Shown: one piece after another, positions 6,752-14,778 of the stretch
Layout: the number at the start of each line of letters is the position of its first letter
Numbering within the stretch: the first letter of the stretch is position 1
Origin: Chloroflexota bacterium
GTDB lineage: Bacteria > Chloroflexota > Dehalococcoidia > Lucifugimonadales > UBA3495
Direction: 5' to 3'
Assembly (NCBI GenBank): GCA_026710825.1
Contig: JAPOQH010000022.1
Coordinates: forward strand, 1 to 42,376
Length of the DNA stretch: 42,376 nt
Translations under genes and position numbers: made by a program
The notes under the pieces: model-generated
The model's input: the letters and a program-made list of their open reading frames with translations, nothing else
Database searches by the model: none
What the model was told of the DNA's origin: nothing

Positions 6752-8152
6752 TTACTCTCTCCGGTCAATCACCCGCCGGGCTTTGAACTGCGTACGCTCA
6801 AACTCCCCTTCGGGTTTCAATTCGACCGATACCCCGACTCCCAACGCCCTGCGCAGCGTGTCTCCCACCTGTCCACGCAACGCCTCCAGACCCTGCGGAC
6901 CGCTCTCCCCGGCGGCTGCCCAGACACCTGCCGAAACCTCCGTCTGCACCGTCAATCGGTCCAGGTAACCGCGTTCCCTCTCTACCACCATGCGGAACTC
7001 GCCGCCGAATTCGTCCCAACCTCGCAGAACGTCCTCCACCCGCGAGGGAAACACGTTCTGCCCCCGGATGATCAGCATGTCGTCTTCGCGACCGTATATC
7101 CCGGACGTCAACGTGGGGTACGTCCGCCCGCATGCGCAGTCGATCATCTCCCAGCGCGCGATGTCCCCCGACCAGTATCGGATCATCGGCTGCGATTCCC
7201 GCTCCAGGTGAGTGTAAACGGGCACGCCTTCGCCCCCCATCGGCGTGAGCTCGTGCGTCTCTGCGTCAACCAGTTGCGTGTAGACGATGTCCTGCCAGAG
7301 GTGCATCCCCCGCTCCAGGTGCCGACACCCGCCGTTCGTCATCCACGGTGTCATTTCGGCCATGCTGCCTTGATCCACCACGTAACACCCGTAGGCGTCC
7401 TCGATAGCCTGGCGGGTCGCCGGCACGCTCGCCCCCGGCTCACCGCTGAAGAACATCACCCGGAACGCGAAATCCGTCCGCGGGTCTATTCCCATTTCCC
7501 GCGCCGTCTCGGCCATGTACAGCGCGTACGACGGCGTGGCGTACAGTGCCGCCGGCTTTACCATCTCCGCCCACTCCACCGCTCGTTCCGTCTGCCCCGG
7601 TGCCCCCGCTCCGAATGGGAAGCACGTTGCTCCCAGCCGTTCGGCGCCTACCAGCGCTCCCCAACTTCCCACATACAGGCTGAACACTGCGGCCACCATC
7701 ACCGTATCTGCCGGCCGTATCCCTGCGCCCCACAGAATCCGCGCGTGCGCCTCGCTTATTCTGTCCCAGTCTCCTCGGCTGATGCCGAACACCGTGGGCC
7801 GCCCGGTGGTCCCCGAGGTCCCGTGGATCCGGTACACCTCCTCCGGCGACACGCACAGGAAACGCCCGTACGGCGGGTGCGCCTCCTGCTCCTGCCGGAC
7901 TTCCTCCTTGGTCAGGATGGGAAGTTGCGCGAACTCGTCCAGGCTTTGGAGATTAGCCGGATCTACCGGCGCGTCGTCCCAAAACTCCCGGTAAAACCCC
8001 GAACGCTCCCAGGCGTACCGGACCTGCCCCCGCAGTTTCTCCAGGATGACCGCATCCCGCTCTGGCGGCGGCATAGTTTCCAGTCGCTTATCCCAATGTT
8101 CCGCGCTACCCGGGGGGACATACGACAGGTCATATTTTGGCGGCCATGACAT
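6752..8152 (-). CDS. PaaK-like AMP-forming CoA ligase (candidate 2-hydroxy-acid-CoA ligase)
   Basis: A 466-residue adenylate-forming ligase of the phenylacetate-CoA ligase type. It has the P-loop HGTSGTTGRPT (110-120), the acyl-pocket and hinge segments, RYWSGDIARW, CACGRTYPTL, and the C-terminal GREDDMLIIRGQNVFPSRVEDVL that carries the lid. It makes acyl-CoA from a carboxylate, ATP and CoA via an acyl-AMP. Phenylacetate is unlikely to be the substrate: the next two genes upstream are a B12-dependent acyl-CoA mutase pair of the 2-hydroxyisobutyryl-CoA type, and known 2-hydroxyisobutyrate-CoA ligases are PaaK-like enzymes encoded beside that mutase. Substrate assignment is therefore inference from context. 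It begins 6 nt after the small mutase subunit ends. Confidence 0.88.
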   Translation of the reverse strand: MSWPPKYDLSYVPPGSAEHWDKRLETMPPPERDAVILEKLRGQVRYAWERSGFYREFWDDAPVDPANLQSLDEFAQLPILTKEEVRQEQEAHPPYGRFLCVSPEEVYRIHGTSGTTGRPTVFGISRGDWDRISEAHARILWGAGIRPADTVMVAAVFSLYVGSWGALVGAERLGATCFPFGAGAPGQTERAVEWAEMVKPAALYATPSYALYMAETAREMGIDPRTDFAFRVMFFSGEPGASVPATRQAIEDAYGCYVVDQGSMAEMTPWMTNGGCRHLERGMHLWQDIVYTQLVDAETHELTPMGGEGVPVYTHLERESQPMIRYWSGDIARWEMIDCACGRTYPTLTSGIYGREDDMLIIRGQNVFPSRVEDVLRGWDEFGGEFRMVVERERGYLDRLTVQTEVSAGVWAAAGESGPQGLEALRGQVGDTLRRALGVGVSVELKPEGEFERTQFKARRVIDRRE

Positions 8153-8158
8153 CTCCGG

Positions 8159-8605
8159 TCACCGCCCCAGCGATTCGTTGATGAATTGCACCATCTCCCC
8201 GGTGAAGGTTCCCACCGGGAATACTCCGTCGATGCCCATCTCGCGCAGGTCGTCAACATCTCCGTCGGGAATCGTCCCTCCCACCAGCAGCATCACGTCG
8301 TCCGCGCCCCGTTCGCCGCGCAGGCCATGCCGCTCCAGCGCGTCCACCATCCTTGGCATCAGGCGCATGTGCGCGCCGGACAGGATGCTGATGCCAACCA
8401 CATCCACGTCCTCCTGTGCTGCCGCCGCGGCCACTTGGTCTGCCGTAACCCGCATGCCCAGGTACACCACCTCCATGCCCGCATCCCGCAGCGCCCGTGC
8501 AATCACCTTCACTCCCCGGTCGTGCCCGTCCAGCCCAAGCTTGGCCAGCAGCACCCGTGGCGGATTTGTGCGCGCATCTTGTCCCGACGAAACCATGTCT
8601 TGCAT
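8159..8605 (-). CDS. B12-binding small subunit of an acyl-CoA mutase (HcmB/IcmB-like)
   Basis: About 148 residues forming one cobalamin-binding domain. It shows the base-off/His-on signature DGHDRG (Asp26, His28, Gly31 from the chosen start), GISILSGAHM contacting the lower nucleotide tail, and GGTIPDGD followed by GIDGVFPVGT. The domain is free-standing, as in isobutyryl- and 2-hydroxyisobutyryl-CoA mutases, and is not fused to the large subunit. The frame opens up to 8674, overlapping the large-subunit gene by 34 nt, but ATG 8605 or ATG 8596 fit the family better. Neither has a strong ribosome site. It lies between the large subunit and the ligase in one minus-strand operon. Confidence 0.9.
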   Translation of the reverse strand: MQDMVSSGQDARTNPPRVLLAKLGLDGHDRGVKVIARALRDAGMEVVYLGMRVTADQVAAAAAQEDVDVVGISILSGAHMRLMPRMVDALERHGLRGERGADDVMLLVGGTIPDGDVDDLREMGIDGVFPVGTFTGEMVQFINESLGR

Positions 8606-8640
8606 CCGGACGACACTATAACGCAGACCGGTGTTATCGT

Positions 8641-10269
8641 CTAAAACACGCCCGGGTCCACGTACTCGCCCCACTCTTCCCGCAGCGCCCCCATGATCTC
8701 GCCCTCCGTGACTCCCTCGGCCACCGCCGACAGAATCGACGGCATGAGGTTGCCATCAGCGCGCGCGGTCTTGCCGATCTCCCGAAGGCAGCGCGCCGCA
8801 TCCGATTCGCTCCGACCCTGACGGCTCGTAACGAGCCGTTCTATCTGCCGTTCCTCCTCCGCATAATCGAACTCGAACAACTCAAGCGATCCAGCCGATG
8901 CCGCCTCATCGCGGTATTCGTCGTTCACGCCAACTATCGTGTAGTCTCCTGACTCCACCCTCTGCTGATAGCGATACGACGCCTGCGCGATTTCGCTCTC
9001 TATGTACCCGTTCCCAACCGCTTCCAGGACCCCGTCCAACATGCTCCCGTTGCCCATCCCGTCGATCCGTTCGATGTAGGCCATGGCCGCTTCTTCCAGC
9101 CGGTTGGTCAACGTCTCCAGGTATGCTGAACCTCCCAGCGGGTCTGGAGTTGCAGCAACGCCCGATTCCTCAGCCAGTATCATCTGCGTCGCCAGCGAGA
9201 TCCGCATCGCCTCCTCAGACGGTATGTCGTACGCCTCGTCGTAGCCGCTCACGTGCAGCGACTGCGTGCCCCCCAGCACCGCCGCCAGCGCCTGCAACCC
9301 GCCCCGCAGGATGTTGTTCAGCGGGTCCTGCCGTACCAGGGTGGACCCCAGCGTCTGCGTGTGGAACCGCATCCGCATCGATTCGGCGCGTGTCGCGCCA
9401 TAGCGGTCTCTCATCAACCGCGCCCACATCCGGCGCGCCGCCCGGAACTTGGCGATCTCCTCGAAAAAGTCGTTGTGTACACCGAAGAAGTGCGACAGTC
9501 GGGGCGCGAACGCGTCCACATGCAGTCCTCGTCGCTGCGCCGATTCCACGTAGGCCATGCCCTGAGCAATGGTAAACGCCAACTCCTGCACCGCGTCGGA
9601 ACCGGCCTCCCGCGTGTGGTAGCCGCTGATCGATATCGTGTACCAGTTGGGCACGTGCTCGGTGCAGAACTCAACGACGTCCGTGGTCAACTTCAGCGCC
9701 GGAGCCGGCGGGAGCGCGAACGTCTTCTGCCCGTGAAACTCCTTGAGCGAGTCGTTCTGCACGGTTCCCCTCAGCGCGGCCCACGGCGTCCCCCGCCGCT
9801 CAGCGGTATGCAGGAACATCGCCAGCAGCACGATGGCGGGATGGTTGATCGTCAGCGACACGCTGGCCTGATCCAATGGTATCCCGTCAAACAGTTCGCC
9901 CATGTCGGCGGCGGTGTCAATCGCCACGCCCAGGCGCCCAACCTCGCCCTCTGCCAACTCGTGGTCCGAGTCATACCCGGTCAGCGTCGGGTGATCAAAG
10001 TCGGTGCTCAACCCGGTCTGTCCGTGCGCCAGCAGGAACCGGTAGCGTTCGTTGGTAGCCCGTGCCGTCCCGAAACCGGCGATCTGCCGCCGCGTCCACA
10101 GCCGCCCCCGGTACATGGTCGGATACGCCCCGCGCGTGAAGGGGAATTCACCAGGCTTCCCCAGGTCCCGCTCCGCGTCAAAATCCGCGGCAGCCAACCC
10201 GTCGGGTGTGTAAAGAGACTCCACAGGCACGCCGGAAAGCGTGCGGTGTTCGTTGGGATCGCTTGTCAT
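8641..10269 (-). CDS. B12-dependent acyl-CoA mutase large subunit, 2-hydroxyisobutyryl-CoA mutase-like
   Basis: A 542-residue TIM-barrel mutase subunit: FTRGAYPTMYRGRLWT, GYDSDH, TISISGYHTREAG (proton-donor-type His218), FFEEIAKFRAARR, the QALAAVLGGTQSLH stretch and DPLGGSAYLE. At the residues that set substrate class it has Ile63 (Tyr in methylmalonyl-CoA, Phe in isobutyryl-CoA mutase), Asp90 and Gln181. Their spacing (27 and 118) equals that of Ile90, Asp117 and Gln208 in 2-hydroxyisobutyryl-CoA mutase as I recall it. This points to interconversion of 2-hydroxyisobutyryl-CoA and 3-hydroxybutyryl-CoA or a close analogue. Odd features are His93 (FDHPT) and His143 (TINHPA), where relatives carry apolar residues. 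ATG 10269 has AGGA 6 nt upstream. No MeaB-type chaperone gene is in the window. Confidence 0.85.
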   Translation of the reverse strand: MTSDPNEHRTLSGVPVESLYTPDGLAAADFDAERDLGKPGEFPFTRGAYPTMYRGRLWTRRQIAGFGTARATNERYRFLLAHGQTGLSTDFDHPTLTGYDSDHELAEGEVGRLGVAIDTAADMGELFDGIPLDQASVSLTINHPAIVLLAMFLHTAERRGTPWAALRGTVQNDSLKEFHGQKTFALPPAPALKLTTDVVEFCTEHVPNWYTISISGYHTREAGSDAVQELAFTIAQGMAYVESAQRRGLHVDAFAPRLSHFFGVHNDFFEEIAKFRAARRMWARLMRDRYGATRAESMRMRFHTQTLGSTLVRQDPLNNILRGGLQALAAVLGGTQSLHVSGYDEAYDIPSEEAMRISLATQMILAEESGVAATPDPLGGSAYLETLTNRLEEAAMAYIERIDGMGNGSMLDGVLEAVGNGYIESEIAQASYRYQQRVESGDYTIVGVNDEYRDEAASAGSLELFEFDYAEEERQIERLVTSRQGRSESDAARCLREIGKTARADGNLMPSILSAVAEGVTEGEIMGALREEWGEYVDPGVF

Positions 10270-10580
10270 ATTGTTCCTGCTCTGCATCTGTGGGAAACCG
10301 AAGTGCCCGCCCCGAACTGCTTGCGGGTTGTTCACCCTTCGGTCCGTGCCACGGCATGTCGTATTGGTTGAACAGTTTAGCCGAAAGCATGCGCATAGGG
10401 TTCGATGATGGTAATCGCGTGCCCGCCATAGTTGTGCGCATGTTGCATACCCTTCACTTCCGGGTCATGGCCAACCGGAGGGCATAGGATAACGCCCTGG
10501 CTTGAATACAGCGACTCTCGATAATTTCCACGCGCTGACGTGTTCCGCTCATGGTAAGCCCGACCAACCACTTCCCCATC

Positions 10581-10604
10581 GTAGGGGCGAATCATCATTC
10601 GCCC
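10581..10604. repeat. GTAGGGGCGAAT-type intergenic palindrome
   Basis: An 8-bp stem GGGCGAAT/ATTCGCCC (10585-10592 and 10597-10604) with a 4-nt loop, preceded by GTAG. It resembles the palindromes at 3188-3213 and 31962-31993 in core (GGGGCG...CGCCCC), suggesting a dispersed repeat family. Confidence 0.6.
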
Positions 10605-10661
10605 AACCCTCCCCCCACACCATCCCTCCGTGACCCGAACCCAAGCCCAATCACGAAAAAA

Positions 10662-10697
10662 TCCTGTCCATCCCGGTCATCCTGTTCATCCCGGTAA
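10662..10697. repeat. Degenerate 9-bp tandem repeat (4 copies)
   Basis: Four consecutive 9-mers TCCTGTCCA, TCCCGGTCA, TCCTGTTCA, TCCCGGTAA fill 10662-10697. Related copies occur near the right end at 41916-41940 and in looser form around 41683-41715. All are in intergenic DNA. Confidence 0.85.
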
Positions 10698-10719
10698 AAT
10701 ATATTTCTGACACTACCAC

Positions 10720-10775
10720 TTGACATCACCCATAAGAACGTATATCCTAACTGTGTCTAGACCAAACGTACGTTT
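10720..10775 (+). promoter_or_regulatory. Sigma70-like promoter followed by a perfect palindrome
   Basis: TTGACA (10720-10725), a 17-nt spacer and TATCCT (10743-10748) form a good housekeeping-type promoter. The 12-bp perfect palindrome AAACGTACGTTT at 10764-10775 falls just after the expected start site and is a candidate operator. The next plus-strand gene begins at 11237, so the transcript would have a leader of about 480 nt or be a separate RNA. Confidence 0.55.
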
Positions 10776-11236
10776 ACCCCAACACCAGCGAGGCAGGATT
10801 CCCAGCATCGACGGCCAACCCCGTCAGTAAAAATCGCAACCGATCCAGGTGGCTGCGTGTCGCTCTCGGACCAACTATTCAACGACGGTGCCACACTAGG
10901 ATCACCGGGACCGTTCGGGCCCGCGTGTACATTGGCGTAACATATCGTCTGAGCCACGGAACTACCGTCCCTCAATAGTTGCGTACCCCCGGCCGTACGC
11001 TGACAACGATGCCAAGGGAATCCTGCCTCCCCAACCAACCAAACCCCAAAAGGAGAAACCGCCAACCCAAACACCAGCGAAAACCCATCCAACCCGCAGT
11101 AGACCCCGTACACTGGGGTCCATCTATACAAGCACAAAATTCACCAGGGTCAAACGTGTTTCATCCGATGGAGACTGAAACCGTTGATCCTGGGCCATCC
11201 TTATTTGGTTTTCAATTGCTTTTGAGAGGCCTCACC

Positions 11237-11632
11237 ATGCTGATCGCCCGCACAACCCTCGGCGTCCTGTGCCTGTTGACGGCACTGGTCACCTTGGGAT
11301 TGTATTACTTCAACGCCGTGGACCCGGTGGCGGCGATACCCATCTGGTTCGTCGTCGACATATTCATCGCCGTCGCCATACTCCTGACCGTGGTGGTCAA
11401 CGTCTGCGATTCCCTGCGCATCCGCAGGGACCCTCAGGCCCACTTGCGACAACTGCCCCGCGATGTCATCACGGTAATCGCCGGCCTGGTGCTGATGCTG
11501 TTCCTGCACAACCACCTGCTGTTCGCCCTAGAACCCGGATCCGAAAACGTCGGACTGTGGCTCTACCTCGACCCCGTATTGATCGCAGTGCTCACCTGGG
11601 AGGGCATTGCCCTGGTCCGGTCGCGCTACTAG
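11237..11632 (+). CDS. Four-helix integral membrane protein, function unknown
   Basis: A 131-residue protein with four predicted membrane helices: residues about 2-24, 36-57, 77-95 and 109-125. A charged cytoplasmic loop between helices 2 and 3 contains SLRIRRDPQAHLRQLPRD. The open frame extends upstream to 10979 but that part is low-quality sequence. ATG 11237 is chosen because GAGAGG lies 7 nt before it and the hydrophobic region starts immediately. No family is recognised. It converges on the LLM gene ending at 11668. A promoter candidate lies at 10720. Confidence 0.72.
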   Translation: MLIARTTLGVLCLLTALVTLGLYYFNAVDPVAAIPIWFVVDIFIAVAILLTVVVNVCDSLRIRRDPQAHLRQLPRDVITVIAGLVLMLFLHNHLLFALEPGSENVGLWLYLDPVLIAVLTWEGIALVRSRY

Positions 11633-11667
11633 CCTGTGTGAACCGACCGCCAGCCGTACACTCGAGG

Positions 11668-12717
11668 CTAATCAGCCGCCAGCGCTGGGATGATGTGGTC
11701 TCCAAACGCCCGCACCTCCGTTTCCGGTGGCGCGAAGGTCAGGCACGGCATCAGGTAAATCTGGTTCACTCCGTGCTTGGACATCTCGCGAATCCTCTCG
11801 GTGCAATGCTCCGGCGTGCCCACCAGTCCCATCGCGTCGCACAGTTGGGTGTTCACGTCGTCGCTCACGAACTCCGTCAGGTCGATCGCTTCCTCCCAGT
11901 TCGGTGCATGGCCCAGGTCAGGGTAAACGTCGCGAACCGCCTGCGGAACCTCGTAGTCCGGCATGTCAACGTCGGAATACGGCAGCCAGTTCGGCCCTCC
12001 CCATAGCAAGCCCCAGTGCACCGACACCGGTCGCGCTAGCATCCTGGCATCATCGTTGGAATCAGCGATGCACGTGCGCACCGCGAACACCACGTCCAGG
12101 TCGTCCAGGCTGCGTCCGCTCCGCCTCGCGCCCGTCTCCAGATGCTCCAGTGCCTTCCCTACAATCCCCGGCGTGTATCCCACCAGCACCAGCGCGCCGT
12201 CTGCCACCTCGCCGGCCAGTTCCAATGAACGCGGACCCGACGCCGCCATCATGACCGGCACGCCCGCGCCGCCGTCGCTTCCTGCGAAATCCAGCCTGTT
12301 GGTCATCCCGTCGTAGTCCACCGACTCTCCGGCCAGCAACGCCTTCACCTCCATGATGCACCGGCGCATCTGCCGCAGCGTGGCCGGCCTGCGCCCAATT
12401 GTGCTGGCCGACGTGTACCCCGTCCCGATTATGAACTTGGTCCTGCTAGGCGCGATCTCGGCAACAGTCTGCGCCGCTCCCGCCAGCACCGACGGAATCC
12501 TGCCAAACGGGTTCGTCACCGCAGGGAACAGGTTCAATCGACTGGTCCGGCTGGCTGCCAGTCCCATGGTCACAAATGTGTCCCGGCAGATCATCTGGCT
12601 GTCCAGGATACCCGCCCCGTCGAATCCCGCCTCCTCAATCCTGTTGATCATCGCCAGCAGTTCCGGCATCGGCGACGTGCCCGGCACGCGCATGGAAATC
12701 TTGATATCGTCCGACAT
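11668..12717 (-). CDS. LLM class flavin/F420-dependent oxidoreductase
   Basis: A 349-residue luciferase-like enzyme. It has an N-terminal IKISMRVPGTSPMPELLAMI segment, AGFDGAGILDSQ, SRTKFIIGTGYTSAST in place of the usual LGxGxGW-type motif, PVMMAASGPRSLELAGEVADGALV (cofactor-binding region in this family), and a C-terminal GTPEHCTERIREMSKHGV that is typical of methylene-H4MPT-reductase-like members. It would use F420 or FMN; the substrate is unknown. It is divergent from the LLM protein at 2201 and belongs to another subgroup. GAGGGGAAG precedes the ATG, and an extended -10 element lies at 12770-12778. It appears monocistronic. Confidence 0.9.
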   Translation of the reverse strand: MSDDIKISMRVPGTSPMPELLAMINRIEEAGFDGAGILDSQMICRDTFVTMGLAASRTSRLNLFPAVTNPFGRIPSVLAGAAQTVAEIAPSRTKFIIGTGYTSASTIGRRPATLRQMRRCIMEVKALLAGESVDYDGMTNRLDFAGSDGGAGVPVMMAASGPRSLELAGEVADGALVLVGYTPGIVGKALEHLETGARRSGRSLDDLDVVFAVRTCIADSNDDARMLARPVSVHWGLLWGGPNWLPYSDVDMPDYEVPQAVRDVYPDLGHAPNWEEAIDLTEFVSDDVNTQLCDAMGLVGTPEHCTERIREMSKHGVNQIYLMPCLTFAPPETEVRAFGDHIIPALAAD

Positions 12718-12769
12718 GAGCTTCCCCTCGTTTCAACAGTTAGGAAATGGGTTTGTATCGCAGTGCGTC

Positions 12770-12778
12770 AGTATAACA
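12770..12778 (-). promoter_or_regulatory. Extended -10 promoter candidate for the LLM gene
   Basis: On the minus strand TGT-TATACT (12778 down to 12770) is a TGn-extended -10, 53 nt before the ATG at 12717. No good -35 hexamer is present. It would start transcription inside the gap between the ABC permease and the LLM gene. Confidence 0.45.
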
Positions 12779-12875
12779 ATCTGCGGTTGCGATGCACCCA
12801 GAAGCAGGAACCGGCGCTGAACTCTACATGAGCACGCGCCGGTCCATTCGGGTCAAGCCGTTTGGGAGTCCTGCG

Positions 12876-13769
12876 TCACCGGAGTCGTCTCAGTTTCGGG
12901 TCCAGCGTGTCCCGCATCCAATCCCCGAACAGGTTGAGCGCCATCACCACGACGGTGATCGCCAAACCGGGCAACAACGACAGCCACCAAAGGTCGATGA
13001 GGTTGTTCCGGCCCTCCGCCACCATGATGCCCCACGCGGGTTCGCCCGGAGGGACGCCGACGCCGAGAAAGCTGAGGGAGGCTTCGAGGAGAATCGTCTG
13101 CCCAACCAACAGGCTGATGATCACCAGCACCGTGTTGACCACGTTGGGGAAAATATGCCGCCACATGATGACGTGGGGCGGTACGCCGGCGACGATCGCC
13201 AGCGTGACGAAGTCGCGTTCCTTGATGCTGAGGACCTCGCCGCGCACCTGCCGCGCAAACCGCGCCCACACCGTCGCCATGATCGCGATGACCACGTTCT
13301 GAATGCCGGCGCCCCCTTGGATCGCGACTATGATCAGCGCTAGAAGGATGGTGGGAAATCCCATGACCCCGTCGCACACCCTCATCAGAAATGCGTCAAC
13401 CTTCCCGCCCAGGTAACCGGACGCCACGCCCAGCGCCGTGCCAACCAAAGCGCCGAAACCCAGTGAAATCAGGCTGATGAACGCCGAAATACGGGCGCCG
13501 TGGATGAGCCGGCTCAAAATGTCCCGTCCCAGCACGTCCACTCCCAATGGATTCTCAGAGGTGGTGAAGGGTCCTATCCTTTGGACTCCTTTGAGCACAT
13601 CCGGTTCCTGCGGATCATAAGGCGCCAGCCAGGGAGCGAACAGCGCGCAGATCATCAGCACCAGCAGGACCACAATAGGGATCCACGGGATTCGCGTCCC
13701 TCGCATGCTTCGGATGCCGCGCCACGCGGTGTCCAGGGTTGTCCTGGTAGTTGCAGTTTGTGCTGCCAT
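12876..13769 (-). CDS. ABC transporter permease, DppC/OppC type
   Basis: A 297-residue inner-membrane permease of the peptide/nickel importer class. It has an N-terminal helix IPIVVLLVLMICALFAPWLAP (about 30-50), the class motif NPLGVDVLGRDILSRLIHGAR, further helices, and the EAA-like loop VTLAIVAGVPPHVIMWRHIFPN which docks to the ATPase. The C-terminal region has LSFLGVGVPPGEPAWGIMVAEGRN, typical of DppC. It pairs with the DppB-type permease whose gene ends 12 nt upstream and shares an operon with the binding protein at 14779. No ATPase genes follow: the next gene downstream is an unrelated LLM enzyme. Confidence 0.93.
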   Translation of the reverse strand: MAAQTATTRTTLDTAWRGIRSMRGTRIPWIPIVVLLVLMICALFAPWLAPYDPQEPDVLKGVQRIGPFTTSENPLGVDVLGRDILSRLIHGARISAFISLISLGFGALVGTALGVASGYLGGKVDAFLMRVCDGVMGFPTILLALIIVAIQGGAGIQNVVIAIMATVWARFARQVRGEVLSIKERDFVTLAIVAGVPPHVIMWRHIFPNVVNTVLVIISLLVGQTILLEASLSFLGVGVPPGEPAWGIMVAEGRNNLIDLWWLSLLPGLAITVVVMALNLFGDWMRDTLDPKLRRLR

Positions 13770-13781
13770 GTGCCGGCTCCG

Positions 13782-14699
13782 TTACTGGTACCTGATCCGC
13801 GGGTCCACGTAGGCGTACAGGATGTCAACGACCGTCGACAGCACAACGTAAATGAACCCGGAGGTGAGGATAGTGGCCATGATGACCACCGTGTCCCGCT
13901 CTCGTATGGCGTCCAGCATCAGGCGGCCCAGCCCAGGCCATGCGAACACCACCTCCACCACTATCGCCCCGTTGAGCAATCCGGCAAAACTCACCCCGCC
14001 GAACGTCAACACCGGTATGATGGCGTTCTTCAAGGCATGCTTGAAGATTACCAACCGTTCCTGCAGCCCTTTGATGCGCGCGAACTTGACGAATTCGCTG
14101 TCCAGCACTTCCAGCATACTGGAGCGCGTCAGCCGCATGAATCCCGCCATCACGAAAAGCGAAATCGCAATGCCCGGCAATATGTAGTGGTCAATGCCGC
14201 CCCTCCCGTAGGTGGGCAGAACTTTCAGCTGCGCTCCGAAGAACATGATCAGCATGATCGCGACCCAGAACTGTGGCGCAGACATGCCTATGATGGCGAA
14301 CAGCTTCGCCAATTGGTCCAGGATGGTATTGCGCTTCACCGCCGCAAGCACCCCTAACGGGATGCCGAAAAGCATCGCTAGGAATAGACCCACCCCAGCC
14401 AGTTGGAGCGTCGGAGGAATGCGCTCCGCCATCATCGCGCTGACCTGCCGTCGGCTGGTCCCAGACACTCCCAAATCACCCTGCACCAGGTTGAACAGGT
14501 ATCGTCCGTACCTTTCGTAGGCCGGCCGATCTAGCCCGAACTTGCGCCGGATTTCCTCCAGCTCTGCTTGGGTGGTATCCGCCGTGGCCATGGCCAAAGC
14601 GATGTCTCCCGTCAACTCGGACCCAAAGAACACCACCATGCTCAGGATGAGCAGGGTGATGATCGATTGCGCGATGCGGGCTGTGGCGAAGCGGAGCAT
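13782..14699 (-). CDS. ABC transporter permease, DppB/OppB type
   Basis: A 305-residue permease with the class layout: first helix IITLLILSMVVFFGSELTG, then periplasmic part, helices LAGVGLFLAMLFGIPLGVLAAV and LFAIIGMSAPQFWVAIMLIMFF, and the coupling loop FVKFARIKGLQERLVIFKHALKNAIIPV. It ends VLSTVVDILYAYVDPRIRYQ, which is the usual DppB end. It forms a heterodimer with the DppC-type gene product. Start ATG 14699 has GAGG 10 nt upstream. It is separated from the binding protein gene by 79 nt holding a stable hairpin (14734-14756). Confidence 0.93.
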   Translation of the reverse strand: MLRFATARIAQSIITLLILSMVVFFGSELTGDIALAMATADTTQAELEEIRRKFGLDRPAYERYGRYLFNLVQGDLGVSGTSRRQVSAMMAERIPPTLQLAGVGLFLAMLFGIPLGVLAAVKRNTILDQLAKLFAIIGMSAPQFWVAIMLIMFFGAQLKVLPTYGRGGIDHYILPGIAISLFVMAGFMRLTRSSMLEVLDSEFVKFARIKGLQERLVIFKHALKNAIIPVLTFGGVSFAGLLNGAIVVEVVFAWPGLGRLMLDAIRERDTVVIMATILTSGFIYVVLSTVVDILYAYVDPRIRYQ

Positions 14700-14733
14700 C
14701 GAAACACGTCCTCGTTGGCCTTAGATCGTTTTT

Positions 14734-14756
14734 GGGGTGGGTTTGAAACCCACCCC
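14734..14756 (-). other. Intercistronic hairpin between binding protein and permease genes
   Basis: GGGGTGGGTTT-G-AAACCCACCCC is a perfect inverted repeat (about 9-bp stem plus tight loop). On the transcribed minus strand it is followed by A residues, not T, so it is not an intrinsic terminator. In ABC importers such hairpins commonly protect the binding-protein mRNA and lower expression of the permeases. That role is inferred here. Confidence 0.65.
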
Positions 14757-14778
14757 TTACTCGCAGTTGTTTGCCAGT

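Larger units (their letters stand above)
10270..11236. other. Gene-poor spacer with repeats and possible coding remnant
   Basis: I see no convincing gene in these 967 nt. On the minus strand between 10598 and about 10310, two partly overlapping frames each read like protein for a stretch (GGHAITIIEPYAHAFG, then LFNQYDMPWHGPKGEQP in another frame), which could be a decayed gene or chance. A minus-strand frame at 10757-11137 has unusual composition and no ribosome site. Real structure here is a palindrome (10581-10604), a degenerate 9-bp repeat (10662-10697) and a plus-strand promoter (10720-10775). Confidence 0.6.

Noticed and set aside
6521..8149. 542-codon open frame on the plus strand
   Set aside because: It is the antisense of the PaaK-like ligase. 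The product is Pro/His/Arg-rich without any domain, while the minus strand encodes a full ligase with all motifs.
9253..10371. 372-codon open frame on the plus strand
   Set aside because: Antisense shadow of the mutase large subunit.
10270..10620. Cobalamin riboswitch ahead of the B12 mutase
   Set aside because: I looked for the B12-box and the conserved core upstream of 10269 on the minus strand and could not find them by eye.
10757..11137. 126-codon minus-strand frame in the large spacer
   Set aside because: No ribosome site, unbalanced composition and it covers the promoter and palindrome on the other strand. Kept only as part of the spacer description.
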